A model generated the notes under the pieces. The model was not told the origin of the DNA and made no database searches. It was given only the letters and a program-made list of their open reading frames with translations. A DNA stretch of 64,000 nt from Streptomyces chattanoogensis (GTDB taxonomy: Bacteria > Actinomycetota > Actinomycetes > Streptomycetales > Streptomycetaceae). Below, in pieces: positions 42,231-51,481 of this stretch. A program made the position numbers and the translations under genes. Each line of letters starts with the position of its first letter. Positions within the stretch are counted from its first letter, which is position 1. The DNA is taken from positions 1-64,000 of the forward strand of contig NZ_LGKG01000156.1 in assembly GCF_001294335.1 (NCBI RefSeq). The letters run 5' to 3'.

Positions 42231-42272
42231 CCAGGGGGTGACCGGCTCCCTGACGCGGTCCTGGCGCCCGGG

Positions 42273-42680
42273 TCAGGAGGCGACGGGCACGGATCGGAAC
42301 CGCACGGCCGAGACGACGTAGACGACCGGGTGCCCGGGCTCGTCGTCGCTCACCACGATCCGCTGGGCGGGCTGCGGCGCCGGGCGGTCCACCGTGACGC
42401 CCCGCCAGGGCCAGTCGGCGCTGAAGTCCCAGCCGACCTTGGCGGCCTGCTCCGGCGCGATGGTGAGCGCGCCCTTCTTCAGGGCGGCGGTGCTGGTCCC
42501 GAGGGCGGCGAGGAACTGCGTCAGGCCCCAGTTGTTGGTGCGGGACTGCACGAACAGCGAGCTGGTCTGCCAGGAGTTGGTCTCGTAGTAGTAGACCGGA
42601 GTGGAGCCGATCGGCACCGGGACGTCGTAGATCCGCTGTCGGGACTGTGAACCCCCGAGGCAACCGCCACGATCCCGCAA
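42273..42680 (-). CDS. C-terminal fragment of an unrecognised protein
   Basis: The reading frame is open for 135 codons, but only the part after about residue 15 looks coding (VPIGSTPVYYYETNSWQTSS, WGLTQFLAALGTSTAALKKG). I do not recognise the family. No start with a ribosome site is visible, so it is probably the 3' end of a broken gene. Confidence 0.4.
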   Translation of the reverse strand: MRDRGGCLGGSQSRQRIYDVPVPIGSTPVYYYETNSWQTSSLFVQSRTNNWGLTQFLAALGTSTAALKKGALTIAPEQAAKVGWDFSADWPWRGVTVDRPAPQPAQRIVVSDDEPGHPVVYVVSAVRFRSVPVAS

Positions 42681-42685
42681 ACGCA

Positions 42686-42720
42686 GGAACCCCCGTCGGC
42701 ACCTGCCCGACGGGGGTTCC
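42686..42720. terminator. Strong hairpin terminator
   Basis: A perfect 14-bp inverted repeat, GGAACCCCCGTCGG / CCGACGGGGGTTCC, with a 7-nt loop. It probably ended transcription of a gene that is now lost or disrupted nearby. The flanking 42721-43007 stretch holds nothing I can assign. Confidence 0.75.
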
Positions 42721-43007
42721 TCACCTGTCGCGTTCTCTCACGCGTATCTCACCAACACCGTCGACACGCATGGACCACAAGTCCCCCACCTGCGTAAACG
42801 GCCCCGACCTGGACCACGTGGACGCCAGAAGACGCTTCTGACAACCTGTGCCATGTGGTGCCCAGAAGCCCGAGCCCCTCCTGCTCGCGCACTCTATTGC
42901 GGCAGGTCACGGTCATCTCTGCTCTCCTCCCACGCAACTGACCACGAGGGGAGACCGTACGCCTCAAGGCACTCTGCCCGCGGCGGTCACTCAGCGTTCC
43001 TGCGGCG

Positions 43008-43472
43008 CGCCCCGAAATCCGCCTGCTGCTCGCCGGCCTCGCCCACGGCGTCATCGACGGAGTGATCTTCTACGACCTCGACCGGCTCGTCCGCCAGCCA
43101 CGAGATCTCGAAGACCTCATCGACAGCGTCGCGAATACGTCAAGCACCCGGTCGCGGGCGCCAATGACGGCCGCATGAACCTCATCAACGAGAGCGACCG
43201 CCACATGGCCCGCATGATGTGCGTGAGGGCGCTCAAGTCCTCCGAGGACACGGCCCGCCACGTGACCCGGCATCACCTCTCCGCAGCCCAGAATGGACTC
43301 GCGCAGGCCGCATCGCCACGGCTGAGTCCGCAAGAGCGAACGCAAGGGCGAACGCAAGGGACAAGTCCCGGATGAAGCCGACGTCGTCGTCCGGAACTTC
43401 CACGACTTCATGTCGGGGGAATCGGCCCACAGCATCGCCAGGACCTTCGACGCCAAACGGCAAAGCTCGCCG
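43008..43472 (+). pseudogene. Serine recombinase pseudogene
   Basis: Pieces in shifting frames match large serine recombinases: GVIDGVIFYDLDRLVRQPRD, then MNLINESDRHMARMMCV and SSEDTARHVTRHHLSAAQNG, then [18 protein letters not shown] with [10 protein letters not shown]. The order is that of an intact recombinase but several frameshifts break it. It may mark an old integrative element. Confidence 0.8.
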
Positions 43473-43479
43473 CGGACCT

Positions 43480-43705
43480 CTCCCTCCCCAAGATCCGCCG
43501 GCGCCTTGGTACAGGACTGCCCGACGGCGGGTCCAACGGTGGCCGGCCACCGAAGTTCGACCCAGAGGACTACAACGCCCGGCACGCGGTCGAGTGCGTC
43601 ATCAATCGCCTCAAGAGACGTCGAGCCGTGGCCACCAGCTACGACAAACTCGTGGTCCGCTACGAGGCCACCTCCTCGTTGCCGCCATCAACGAGTGGTG
43701 GTGAC
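43480..43705 (+). mobile_element. IS5-family transposase 3' fragment
   Basis: The plus strand encodes [19 protein letters not shown] followed by [19 protein letters not shown], the conserved C-terminal region of IS5-type transposases. Only the end of the gene is left. It overlaps the 3' end of the GNAT gene on the other strand. Confidence 0.85.
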
Positions 43706-44230
43706 GTACTGGTCCGACAACAACTCGAACACCCGCACTCGCCGACCGCAGGTGGGATTGACGGTCTCACGGACCAGATGCATCCCCAGTTTGGCCATGA
43801 TCCGTTCGGAGGCGTCGTTGCCCACTTGAGCGATGCTGACGATCCGCTCCAGCCCTCGCTCTGCGAACCCGAACCGCACAGCGGCCGCAGCGGCCTCGGT
43901 GGCCAAGCCCTGCCCCCAGTGGGAACGCCCCAGCCGCCAGCCGACCTCAACCGCCGGCAGGACCTCCGGCAAGAAGCCGGGCACCGAAAGGCCGGTGAAC
44001 CCGGCCAGCTCGCCAGTGGACCGGATCTCCACGGCGAACAGGCCGAAGCCCTGTGACTCCCACTCGCTCTCCCATGCCTGGACCCCGCCGCGAGTCTGCT
44101 GTTCGTCACGGACGCTGCCGTCACGGATCCACCGCATGACCTCGGGGTCGGCATTGACGGCAGCCATGGGCGCAACGTCTTCCTCGCGCCAGCGACGCAG
44201 GATCAAACGGGGAGTCTCCAGCGTGACCAT
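43688..44230 (-). CDS. GNAT N-acetyltransferase (RimJ/RimL-like)
   Basis: From ATG 44230 ([20 protein letters not shown]) the protein has 180 residues; ATG 44266 is an alternative start. Motifs include the acetyl-CoA-binding segment [18 protein letters not shown] and [19 protein letters not shown]. The family acetylates protein N-termini or small amines; the substrate is unknown. The last residues overlap the IS5 fragment, so the native C-terminus may have been altered. Confidence 0.88.
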   Translation of the reverse strand: MVTLETPRLILRRWREEDVAPMAAVNADPEVMRWIRDGSVRDEQQTRGGVQAWESEWESQGFGLFAVEIRSTGELAGFTGLSVPGFLPEVLPAVEVGWRLGRSHWGQGLATEAAAAAVRFGFAERGLERIVSIAQVGNDASERIMAKLGMHLVRETVNPTCGRRVRVFELLSDQYVTTTR

Positions 44231-44300
44231 CCCGTCATTCTGGATCACAAATGGGCTCTCCGCCATCCTCACCAGGCGCATTCGATACACGCCCCAGCGG

Positions 44301-44740
44301 TCAGCGGCCCGGGTGGATGGGAGCGGCCCAACCTGACGGTTTGTCCGGCGCATCCCCGCGCAGCCCGCATACGGCTCGGTGCGGCATTCTTGCGGTGTCG
44401 TCGGCGTGGAACGAGGGTGCGAGGCCGAAAGAGAAGTTGTCCGCAATACGTGCGGCGGCATTGTCGGCGAGGCGCCAGAGCGTGCCGACGACATGGCGGT
44501 AGCCCGCCAATGGGAAGGCCGTGCGATGTGCACCGCCTCGTCGGTGCTCGCCTCGTTCGAGCTCACCGTTTGGCACGCCGAAAAGTAGGCCAGTCCGGCG
44601 CCCGGAAGATTTCATGCCGAAACTTCGATGGAGGTGAGCGAAGCCGATACGCGGTCGTGCAGGAGCAGTCGATTGAGTGTGTGCTGGACAGGTGGACCAG
44701 CGTTCCGTTCGCGAGTGCCGCCACGCGCCCGACCCGCACA
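44301..44740 (-). pseudogene. CHAT-domain protein remnant
   Basis: Pieces in different minus frames match the end of a CHAT peptidase-like domain: ALANGTLVHLSSTHS, GAGLAYFSACQTVSSNEAS with DEAVHIA, then FPLAGYRHVVGTLWRLADNA and SGWAAPIHPGR. At least two frameshifts separate them. It is a decayed gene; upstream parts to 45,230 are not recognisable. Confidence 0.75.
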
Positions 44741-45231
44741 TCAGTAGTCCGAGGAAAGAACAAGCCCTCGGCCGATGGGCAGACGTCCTCCATGGACCAG
44801 GGCATTCCCGTCGGCGCAGCCCTTTGACCGCGGCATTCACGAAATCGCTGACAGAACCTTGAAATTCCCCACCCTTCGCTATGGGTGGCGGACAGAGCTC
44901 CTCGCCCGACTTCCCCACGCCTGCACGCTGACTCGCGGACGAGCGCCGCAGGGAAGGGTGTTCCCGACGGGTCGTGTCGGAGCCGGAAGGACGGAACGAA
45001 CGACTGCCGCTGGGGTGCGCGGAAAGATCGCCGGTTGGGTGTGGGCGCTGGCCACGGTCCACCTCGTGCGGGTGGCGTTTCCGCCGTATACGGCAATGCC
45101 GGCCTCCACGACCACAACCAGGTCTTGAAGGCCGACGTCACACAGGACCCTGAACTACCCCACGACTGCCGGGGATGGTTCCGGGGCCCGGTGGATGAGC
45201 ACCGTGCTACAGCTGCATCCCAAGCTGTGTC

Positions 45232-45441
45232 TCAGCCGTGGATCGGGCCCAGGGGGATGTCGGAGACCGTGAGGCTGACGGACTTCACGGAGCCGCCGGT
45301 CAGGATCGGGATGCCATTGGGGCCCGGGGCGAACGTGGCGGTCAGACCGTCCACGGAGCCACTGACGGAGAGACCACCCGCGACGCTGTCGAGGTCGTCG
45401 TCGGCGATCTCACGGGTCTCAATGCGGGACGTGTTGCTCAT
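45232..45441 (-). CDS. Double-glycine leader peptide, RiPP- or bacteriocin-like
   Basis: This is a 69-residue peptide. ATG 45441 is preceded by GAGGAAGGACG. The N-terminal part IETREIADDDLDSVAGG looks like a GG-type leader cleaved after residue 23. The predicted 46-residue remainder is rich in Ser, Thr, Gly and Val and has no cysteine. No maturation enzyme or C39 transporter is adjacent. The stretch 45442-45779 holds nothing else I can assign. Confidence 0.7.
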   Translation of the reverse strand: MSNTSRIETREIADDDLDSVAGGLSVSGSVDGLTATFAPGPNGIPILTGGSVKSVSLTVSDIPLGPIHG

Positions 45442-45779
45442 GATGTTGAGCGTCCTTCCTCTGTAGTGGTGGGTCGCAATGCATGGCGCACTGCAGCGGG
45501 AACCCTCGGACCGTGTGGACGCTAACCATGGCCGATCAAATTACGATGAAATCCTGGTGGGCAGGGTGCGTGATCGACGTGGCGCAGGCTGCGGTGATGA
45601 ATCCTCGCGGGGCGTGTGGGGGGACCGGGCAGGCTGGGCAGGATCGGTCAGGTGCCGTCCGGTCTGGTGCAGGCCGGGGGCTCGGCTCGGGTGCGAACAG
45701 AGCGGCAGATTGCCGTCCGTCGCGGCATCCAGGCCCGCAGCAAGCCGCACACCTCCTCGTTCCGGCGCCCGTTCCGCGG

Positions 45780-45970
45780 CAGCGTGGGTGTCGCGCCGGC
45801 GGTCAGTACGAGTCGGGCCGCCGCGATCAGCATGCTCGACCGCATGCCGGTCAGGAACGTGTCCGCCCCGCCAGCAGCGCCCGAAGACCGCCACCGCAAT
45901 CGCTCCGCCTGCCTGGCGGCCGGTGTCGAGCATGGCGGACGCGGTGCCTGCCCGGTCTGCGGGTACCGCG
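45780..45970 (-). pseudogene. C-terminal remnant of a drug-efflux MFS transporter
   Basis: The minus strand reads AVPADRAGTASAMLDTGRQA followed by GGAIAVAVFG. One frame over it continues as DTFLTGMRSSMLIAAARLVL. This is the last transmembrane part of EmrB/QacA-type transporters, broken by a frameshift. No upstream part remains. Confidence 0.7.
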
Positions 45971-46159
45971 TCGGGGCTTGGCGTCGATGTCGCGCGATGT
46001 GCGCAACTCGACTGAGGACTCCCAACAAAAGTGGTGGACTTGACCTCGTCAGCGGTCGGTGTCGTGCACGAGGCCGCCGGATAGCGCGGCACGGTCAGCC
46101 GCGCCAGCGCACGCGATAAACCCGGCGACGGCGACGGTCATTCCGGGATACTGGTCGCC

Positions 46160-46906
46160 ATGGATGAGGTCAAGGTCGTCGTCGCCCATTCCGAGCGCGC
46201 GACCCTGCGCGTCGGCGATGTGTTCCTGAAGGTGGACGCCGATCAGGCGCGCATCGACGTCGAGGTCGAGGCGATGGCCCTGGCGCCGGTCCCGACTCCG
46301 GAGGTCCTGTGGCGCAAGCCGCCCGTGCTCGCGATCGCCGCGGTCCCGGGGACGGCGCTCGGCCGCCTCGGCGAACCGTCGACCGCGTCGCCGGCGGCGT
46401 GGGCCGCGGCGGGTGCCGCCATCCGGAAGTTGCACGACGCGCCGTTGCCGCCCTGGCCCGGCCGCGGCGGCCGGGGCCTCGACGAGTTGGCAGCGGATCT
46501 CGACGGCGAGTGCGAGCGGCTCGTGACGAACGGCGTCCTGCCCGCCGACCTGGTCACCCGCAACCGCCAGGTCGCCGAGGCCGCGCTCCGGCCGCGGACT
46601 CCGGTTTTCACGCACGGCGACCTGCAGATCACTCACGTGTTCGTCGACGGCGACGAGATCACGGGCATCATCGACTGGTCCGAGGCGGGCCAGGGTGACG
46701 CCCTGTTCGACCTCGCCACTTTGACGCTCGGACACGAGGAGCACCTCGGCGACGTCGTCGCCGGCTATGGCACCGACATCGACCTCGACGTGATCCGCGC
46801 GTGGTGGTCATTGCGAAGCCTGCTGGCGGTCCGCTGGCTGGGCGAGCACGGCTTCGACCCGTTCGCGCCGGGTTGTGAGGTCGACGTGCTGAGGTCCCGG
46901 ATGTGA
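46160..46906 (+). CDS. Aminoglycoside phosphotransferase-like kinase
   Basis: This 248-residue protein has the APH catalytic loop FTHGDLQITHVFVDGDE (residues 152-168) and the metal-binding IIDWSEAGQGDALFDLA. The N-lobe is short. The family phosphorylates antibiotics or small alcohols; nothing here points to a real aminoglycoside. No partner gene is adjacent. Confidence 0.9.
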   Translation: MDEVKVVVAHSERATLRVGDVFLKVDADQARIDVEVEAMALAPVPTPEVLWRKPPVLAIAAVPGTALGRLGEPSTASPAAWAAAGAAIRKLHDAPLPPWPGRGGRGLDELAADLDGECERLVTNGVLPADLVTRNRQVAEAALRPRTPVFTHGDLQITHVFVDGDEITGIIDWSEAGQGDALFDLATLTLGHEEHLGDVVAGYGTDIDLDVIRAWWSLRSLLAVRWLGEHGFDPFAPGCEVDVLRSRM

Positions 46907-47853
46907 GGCTGCGTGGGCCGGACTGCTGCGAGTGCGTTCTGACGCATCAGGCAGACCATCTCCTGGGGCGCATTGCCTGAGAGCGTCTTGTCGAAGCCGG
47001 TAGGTCGGCCGCCCTTGCTGGGAGCGCTTCGACCAGAGGGACGCGAGGTGCGGCCCCTGCCGTCACAAGCTCGGTCGCCGTACCGTGCCGTGGTTCGAGC
47101 CCTTCCCAGGGCCACCTCCCGATCAGCCGGAACCGTCGAGCTCTTTACGAGGGCGAGGCCCCCGGGCATAGCTGGGGTCACGGACGGCTGATGGGGTGGT
47201 GCGCCCGCGAGCGCTTCTCATAGGGCGCCGGGTGCGGAACTCGGCCCTCGCCCTGGTGTTCGCGCTCGTCGGCTCGGTGATCGAGCTCGTTGTGGGGCCC
47301 GATCGTGTGCTGGCTGGATGCTGTGTGGCACTGCTACTGGTGAGCCTGACTGCCGCAGTCAGACATGGGCGCCGTGTGCGCCACTGGGACCGTCTGAAGA
47401 CGTTGGAGATCCGCTTCTGGATCCCAGACATCGGCGGCAGATGCAGCTCCCACCACCAGTGATCACAGCGCGCATCCGCGGGACTGACATGGGGCCCACG
47501 GCCAAACGGCCATGGAGCCGTCATGCCTGCCAGCTCCTTCGCCGACATCCCCCGCCGCCACTCACGTCGCCCGCCACCAGTTCGACGATCCGCCGGCAGT
47601 CCACTGCGAGCGTCTCCGTGGGCATCAGGACGCCCCGCCGATTCAACACGTTCACACTGTCCGGTGTGCATGTCTCTTCCAGCCCCTGCCGTGTGTCTGC
47701 CTAACTGGTGTCACGGCCTTTCCGGTTCACGCGGTGCGTGTTCTGCGTTGCCGAGACAGAGAGAGGTGTGGCAGGGCGGTATCCAGGAGGGGCCGGGGAC
47801 GGGGCCGCCGTTCCGGGAGCCGCGCTGCCCGCGGTCAGGCAGGCCCGGGCGGC
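46907..47853. other. Long intergenic stretch, mostly unassigned
   Basis: It holds one weak small gene candidate (47196-47462) and, near 46985-47015 on the minus strand, a short RPTGFDKTL match to IS5-type transposases too small to call. Nothing else is supported. Confidence 0.5.
47196..47462 (+). CDS. Possible small membrane protein
   Basis: An 88-codon frame starting at GTG encodes two hydrophobic stretches (ALALVFALVGSVIELVVG and VLAGCCVALLLVSLTAAV) followed by a basic tail. No clear ribosome site precedes it and I do not recognise the family, so this is a weak call. Confidence 0.35.
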   Translation: MVRPRALLIGRRVRNSALALVFALVGSVIELVVGPDRVLAGCCVALLLVSLTAAVRHGRRVRHWDRLKTLEIRFWIPDIGGRCSSHHQ

Positions 47854-48639
47854 TCAGTCCTTGTAGTCGGGGGCGATGCGCTCGACGAGCCGGAGCAGTG
47901 CCGACCAGGCGAGGTCGTACGCCTTGTCGTCCTGGAGGTCGGAGCTGTCGTCCTCGCCGGAGAGCTGGCGGGCGGTGAGCTCGACGACGTCAGGGGCAGG
48001 CGTGATGAGCTTCGCGCCGCCCGACACGGCCGCGGTCTGGATCTCGCATGCCTTGTCCAGGTAGTACATGCGCAGGAAAGCCTGAGCGGGGGTCTCACCG
48101 ACGGTCAACAGGCCGTGGTTGCGCAGGATCATCGCCGGGTGGCCACCCAGGTCGGCGACGAGTCGTTGCTGTTCGGCGAGGTTGAGGGCGACGCCTTCGT
48201 AGTCGTGGTAACCGAGCCTGCCGTAGAACTCCATGGAGATCTGGTTGAGCGGGAGCAGGCCGTGCTCCTGAGCCGCGACGGCGCAGCCGGCCTTGGTGTG
48301 GGTGTGCAGGACGCAGTGGGCGTCGGGCCGGGCGGCGTGGATGGCGCTGTGGATGACGAAGCCGGCGGGGTTGACGGGGTGGGGTGTCTCCTCGACCGCG
48401 CGGCCGTCCAGGTCGATCTTGACGAGGTTGGATGCGGTGATCTCCTCGAAGAGGAGGCCGTAGGGGTTGATCAGGAAGTGGTTCTCCGGACCGGGGAGCC
48501 GGGCGGAGATGTGGGTGAAGATCAGGTCGGTCATCCGGAAGTGCGCCACCAGACGGTAGACGGCGGCGAGTTCGCGGCGCAGCCGCAGTTCGTCGTCGGC
48601 CGAGGCTGCCTGGTCGGCATGGCATGTCGAGGCGTTCAC
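47854..48639 (-). CDS. Class II aldolase/adducin-family protein
   Basis: GTG 48639 overlaps the dehydrogenase stop (GTGA), giving 261 residues. It has the zinc site HTHTKAG, a further His in LRNHGLLTVG, and TDLIFTHISARLPG. Class II aldolases act on sugar phosphates such as fuculose-1-phosphate, and relatives decarboxylate or cleave hydroxy acids. It is the last gene after a transporter and a hydroxyacid dehydrogenase, so a hydroxyacid or sugar-acid substrate is likely. Confidence 0.93.
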   Translation of the reverse strand: MNASTCHADQAASADDELRLRRELAAVYRLVAHFRMTDLIFTHISARLPGPENHFLINPYGLLFEEITASNLVKIDLDGRAVEETPHPVNPAGFVIHSAIHAARPDAHCVLHTHTKAGCAVAAQEHGLLPLNQISMEFYGRLGYHDYEGVALNLAEQQRLVADLGGHPAMILRNHGLLTVGETPAQAFLRMYYLDKACEIQTAAVSGGAKLITPAPDVVELTARQLSGEDDSSDLQDDKAYDLAWSALLRLVERIAPDYKD

Positions 48640-49616
48640 TGGGCGATTCCTTCGGTGGCGGGGGTGACGACGGGGGTGAGCGGGCGCCCGGTGCGGTGCC
48701 AGGCGATGACGTTCTCGGCCGGGCGTTCCACGTAGGCGCGCCGTGAGGCGTCGGAGAGGAACGCGCTGTGCGGGGAGAGCAGCAGGCCGGGGTGGGTGCG
48801 TACGGGGTCGTCCGGGGCGGGGGGTTCGACGGGGAGGACGTCCAGGGCCGCTCCGGCGAGGTGACCGCTGTCCAGTGCCTCCAGGACTGCTGTGGGGTCG
48901 ACGAGTTCGCCGCGTGCGACGTTGACCAGGAAGCTTCCGGCAGGCATGCGCTCCAGTTGTGCACTGCTGATGAGTCCGCGGGTGGCGTCGTTGAGCGGGG
49001 CGTGCAGGGAGAGCACATCGCTGCATGTCAGCAGGGCGTCCAGGTCCATCCGCCGGACAGCGGCGGGCCAGCGCTCGGGAGGGCACAGTGGGTCGTACGC
49101 GGCGATGCGGCCGAAGATCGGTGCGGCCAGCTCGGCGAGGCGGGAGGCGATGCGGCCCATGCCCACCAGGCCGAGCGTCAGCTCGCTGGTCCGGCGGGGC
49201 AGCCGGGGCAGGTCGGTGGTCCAGCCGCCGCGGCGCACCACGGCATCGGCCCCTGGGAGGTCCCGGACCAGCGACAGGGCCGAGGCGAGCGCGTGGACGG
49301 CGACCTCCTCGGTCGCGGCGTCGGGCAGATTGCACACCCACAGGCCGCGGGCGCGTGCCGCATCGGTGTCGATCATGTCGTGACCGGCCGAGAGGGTGGC
49401 CAGGATCCGGACGTGAGGGAGCCGGTCGAGGAGGTCGGCGTCCACCCGGGCGTAGCCGACCAGGAGGGCGACGGCCTCCGAGGCCGCTCGGACGATGGCA
49501 TCCGGATGAGCGCTGTCGGCGATCCGTACGTCGAAGCCCGCCTGGCTCAGCAGGGCCACCCCGGGTGCCGGATCGAGGTCGTCGAGGTCGGTGAAGACGG
49601 CCAGGGGCCGGGGCAT
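48636..49616 (-). CDS. D-isomer-specific 2-hydroxyacid dehydrogenase
   Basis: This 326-residue protein has the NAD-binding GLVGMGRIASRLAEL and the catalytic Arg (NVARGELVD), Glu (LPVEPP) and His (LLSPHSAFLSDASR). It interconverts a 2-keto acid and a D-2-hydroxy acid. It lies between the symporter and the aldolase on one strand, which suggests uptake and breakdown of an organic acid. Confidence 0.94.
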   Translation of the reverse strand: MPRPLAVFTDLDDLDPAPGVALLSQAGFDVRIADSAHPDAIVRAASEAVALLVGYARVDADLLDRLPHVRILATLSAGHDMIDTDAARARGLWVCNLPDAATEEVAVHALASALSLVRDLPGADAVVRRGGWTTDLPRLPRRTSELTLGLVGMGRIASRLAELAAPIFGRIAAYDPLCPPERWPAAVRRMDLDALLTCSDVLSLHAPLNDATRGLISSAQLERMPAGSFLVNVARGELVDPTAVLEALDSGHLAGAALDVLPVEPPAPDDPVRTHPGLLLSPHSAFLSDASRRAYVERPAENVIAWHRTGRPLTPVVTPATEGIAQ

Positions 49617-49680
49617 ACGGGACTCCTTCGGAGGGTGGGCTTCGACGTGCGGACGGTGACGGAGGCTGTCGGGTGCGGCG

Positions 49681-51150
49681 TCAGGCGGCGGCGAGCTCCG
49701 CGGTGGGGGTCTGCTCCCCCGCCAGGCGGTGGCGCCACGCCTCGACGACCGCTTCCTCGGTCGGCTTGGTCGTGAGGCTGACCGTTACGTAGGCGACGAG
49801 GCTGGCGAGCAGGCCGAAGTAGATCGGCTCATTGGCGAGGAGCCCGTGCGTCACCATCAGGGTGATCACTGTGATGCCGCCTGCGATCATCGAGGCCAGG
49901 GCACCCTGAAGGTTCCCTCGCTTCCAGACCAGGCCGCCGAGGATGGGGACCAGCAGGCCGCCGACCAGCAGGTTGTACGCAACGGTGAGGGCTGCCAGCA
50001 CGTCGCCCAGCAGGCAGGCGATGACCATGGACGCCACACCGAGGATGGCGATGGCGAGCCGGTTTTCGCGGACCTCGTCGCGGTCCTCCAGGTCGGAGGC
50101 GACCTCGGTGGCGTGGTGGCCGCGACGGCGCAGCCGGGCCCAGACGTCGTTGTTGGCCACGGTCGCGGAGGCGATCAGGGCGCCGCTGGCGGTGGACATC
50201 ATGGCGGACAGGGCGGCGGCCAGGACCAGGCCCTTGACCCCGACGGGCAGGGCCCGCTCGACGATGGTGGCGAACGCCTGGTCGGGGCTGCCCAGGTGCG
50301 GATAGAGCACCTTGGTGGCCATGCCGATGACGGCTCCGGCCAGGGCGTAGACGAGACAGTAGACGCCGGCGACGGTGCCGCCCCAGGCGGCGACCTTGTC
50401 GTTTCGGGCGGTGAAGACCCGCTGCCAGATGTCCTGCCCGATCAGCATGCCGAAGGTGTAGATCAGCACGTAGGTGAAGATCGTCTGCCCGCCGATGGAG
50501 GTCGGTGAGAGGAATCCGTGCGGCAGCCGGTCGGCCATGGCGGAGAAGCCGCCCGCCTTGACCACCGCGATGGGCAGGAGAAGGACGAGCACGCCCACGC
50601 TCTTGATCACGAACTGCACCATGTCGGTGAGCGTGATGGACCACATGCCACCGAGCACCGAGTAGCCCACGACGATCGTGCCGCCGAAGACGATCGCGGC
50701 CCAGCGCGGTACGTCGAACAGCACGTCGAAGACGCTGGCATAGGCGATCGTGGAGGTGACGACCAGCATGAGGGTGTAGATCCACATCACGACGCCGGAG
50801 ATCACGCTGGCGGTGCCGCCGTAGCGCAGGGAGAGCATCTCGGCGACGGTGTAGACGCGCAGCCGGGCGATCCGGGCGGAGAAGAAGATGCTCAGGGCCA
50901 GCAGCCCGAGTCCGATGGCGAAGACCATGGCGGCGCCGGAGACACCGTAGGTGTAGCCAAGGCGGACGCCGCCGATCGTGGAGGCGCCGCCGAGGACGAC
51001 GGCGGCCATGGTGCCGGTGTACATCAGCGGGCCCAGCCGCCGCCCGGCGACCAGGAAGTCGCTCTTGGAGGCGGCGCGCTTCTTGCCCCACCAGCCGACG
51101 CCGACGATGCCCAACAAATATCCGATCATGACGAGGTAGTCGACGGCCAT
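49681..51150 (-). CDS. Sodium:solute symporter (SSS family)
   Basis: This 489-residue membrane protein has about 13 hydrophobic segments and SSS features: LVAGRRLGPLMYTGTMAAV near the N-terminus and GVKGLVLAAALSAMMSTASG, the conserved TM8-like segment with Ser/Thr for sodium binding. The substrate may be a carboxylate or related organic acid, given the two downstream enzymes. It is divergent from the PucR-type gene. Confidence 0.94.
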   Translation of the reverse strand: MAVDYLVMIGYLLGIVGVGWWGKKRAASKSDFLVAGRRLGPLMYTGTMAAVVLGGASTIGGVRLGYTYGVSGAAMVFAIGLGLLALSIFFSARIARLRVYTVAEMLSLRYGGTASVISGVVMWIYTLMLVVTSTIAYASVFDVLFDVPRWAAIVFGGTIVVGYSVLGGMWSITLTDMVQFVIKSVGVLVLLLPIAVVKAGGFSAMADRLPHGFLSPTSIGGQTIFTYVLIYTFGMLIGQDIWQRVFTARNDKVAAWGGTVAGVYCLVYALAGAVIGMATKVLYPHLGSPDQAFATIVERALPVGVKGLVLAAALSAMMSTASGALIASATVANNDVWARLRRRGHHATEVASDLEDRDEVRENRLAIAILGVASMVIACLLGDVLAALTVAYNLLVGGLLVPILGGLVWKRGNLQGALASMIAGGITVITLMVTHGLLANEPIYFGLLASLVAYVTVSLTTKPTEEAVVEAWRHRLAGEQTPTAELAAA

Positions 51151-51400
51151 CAGGTCCTCCGATTCGCTGCGGCCCGGGTGCGGTGCGCCGAGCCGCCGAG
51201 TGGCTGCTGTTGAGGGGAGACAGCGGCTGCGCGCCGGTCACGGTAGGGGCGGCACGCGGCAGTGCTGAGGAAAGGGGAGAGGTGGAGAGTGCTGCGCTGC
51301 CAGGGCTGGGGTGATGTCCTGTGAGTGCTGCGCTGCCAAGGCCGGGGGTGCCCTGCTGTTCATGTGACCGTATCGGCCCTTCACACTGGTGCTGAAGTGC

Positions 51401-51439
51401 TGGATTTATCCAAGATGGAGGCATCCGTTGGATGAATCC
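51401..51439. promoter_or_regulatory. Paired GGATnnATCC operators upstream of the PucR-type gene
   Basis: TGGATTTATCCA (51401-51412) and GGATGAATCC (51430-51439) share the palindrome GGATnnATCC, with centres 28 bp apart. An ATCC-GTT-GGAT inverted repeat overlaps the second. They lie in the 331-bp divergent region between the symporter and the regulator, 43-81 bp before the regulator start, fitting an autoregulated dimer-dimer site. Confidence 0.6.
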
Positions 51440-51481
51440 GGCACTCCTGCGGAGGCTTCCGGGTTGGGAGGATCTCTCCTC

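Noticed and set aside
46985..47015. IS5-like RPTGFDKTL on the minus strand
   Set aside because: Nine residues without any flanking similarity are too little.
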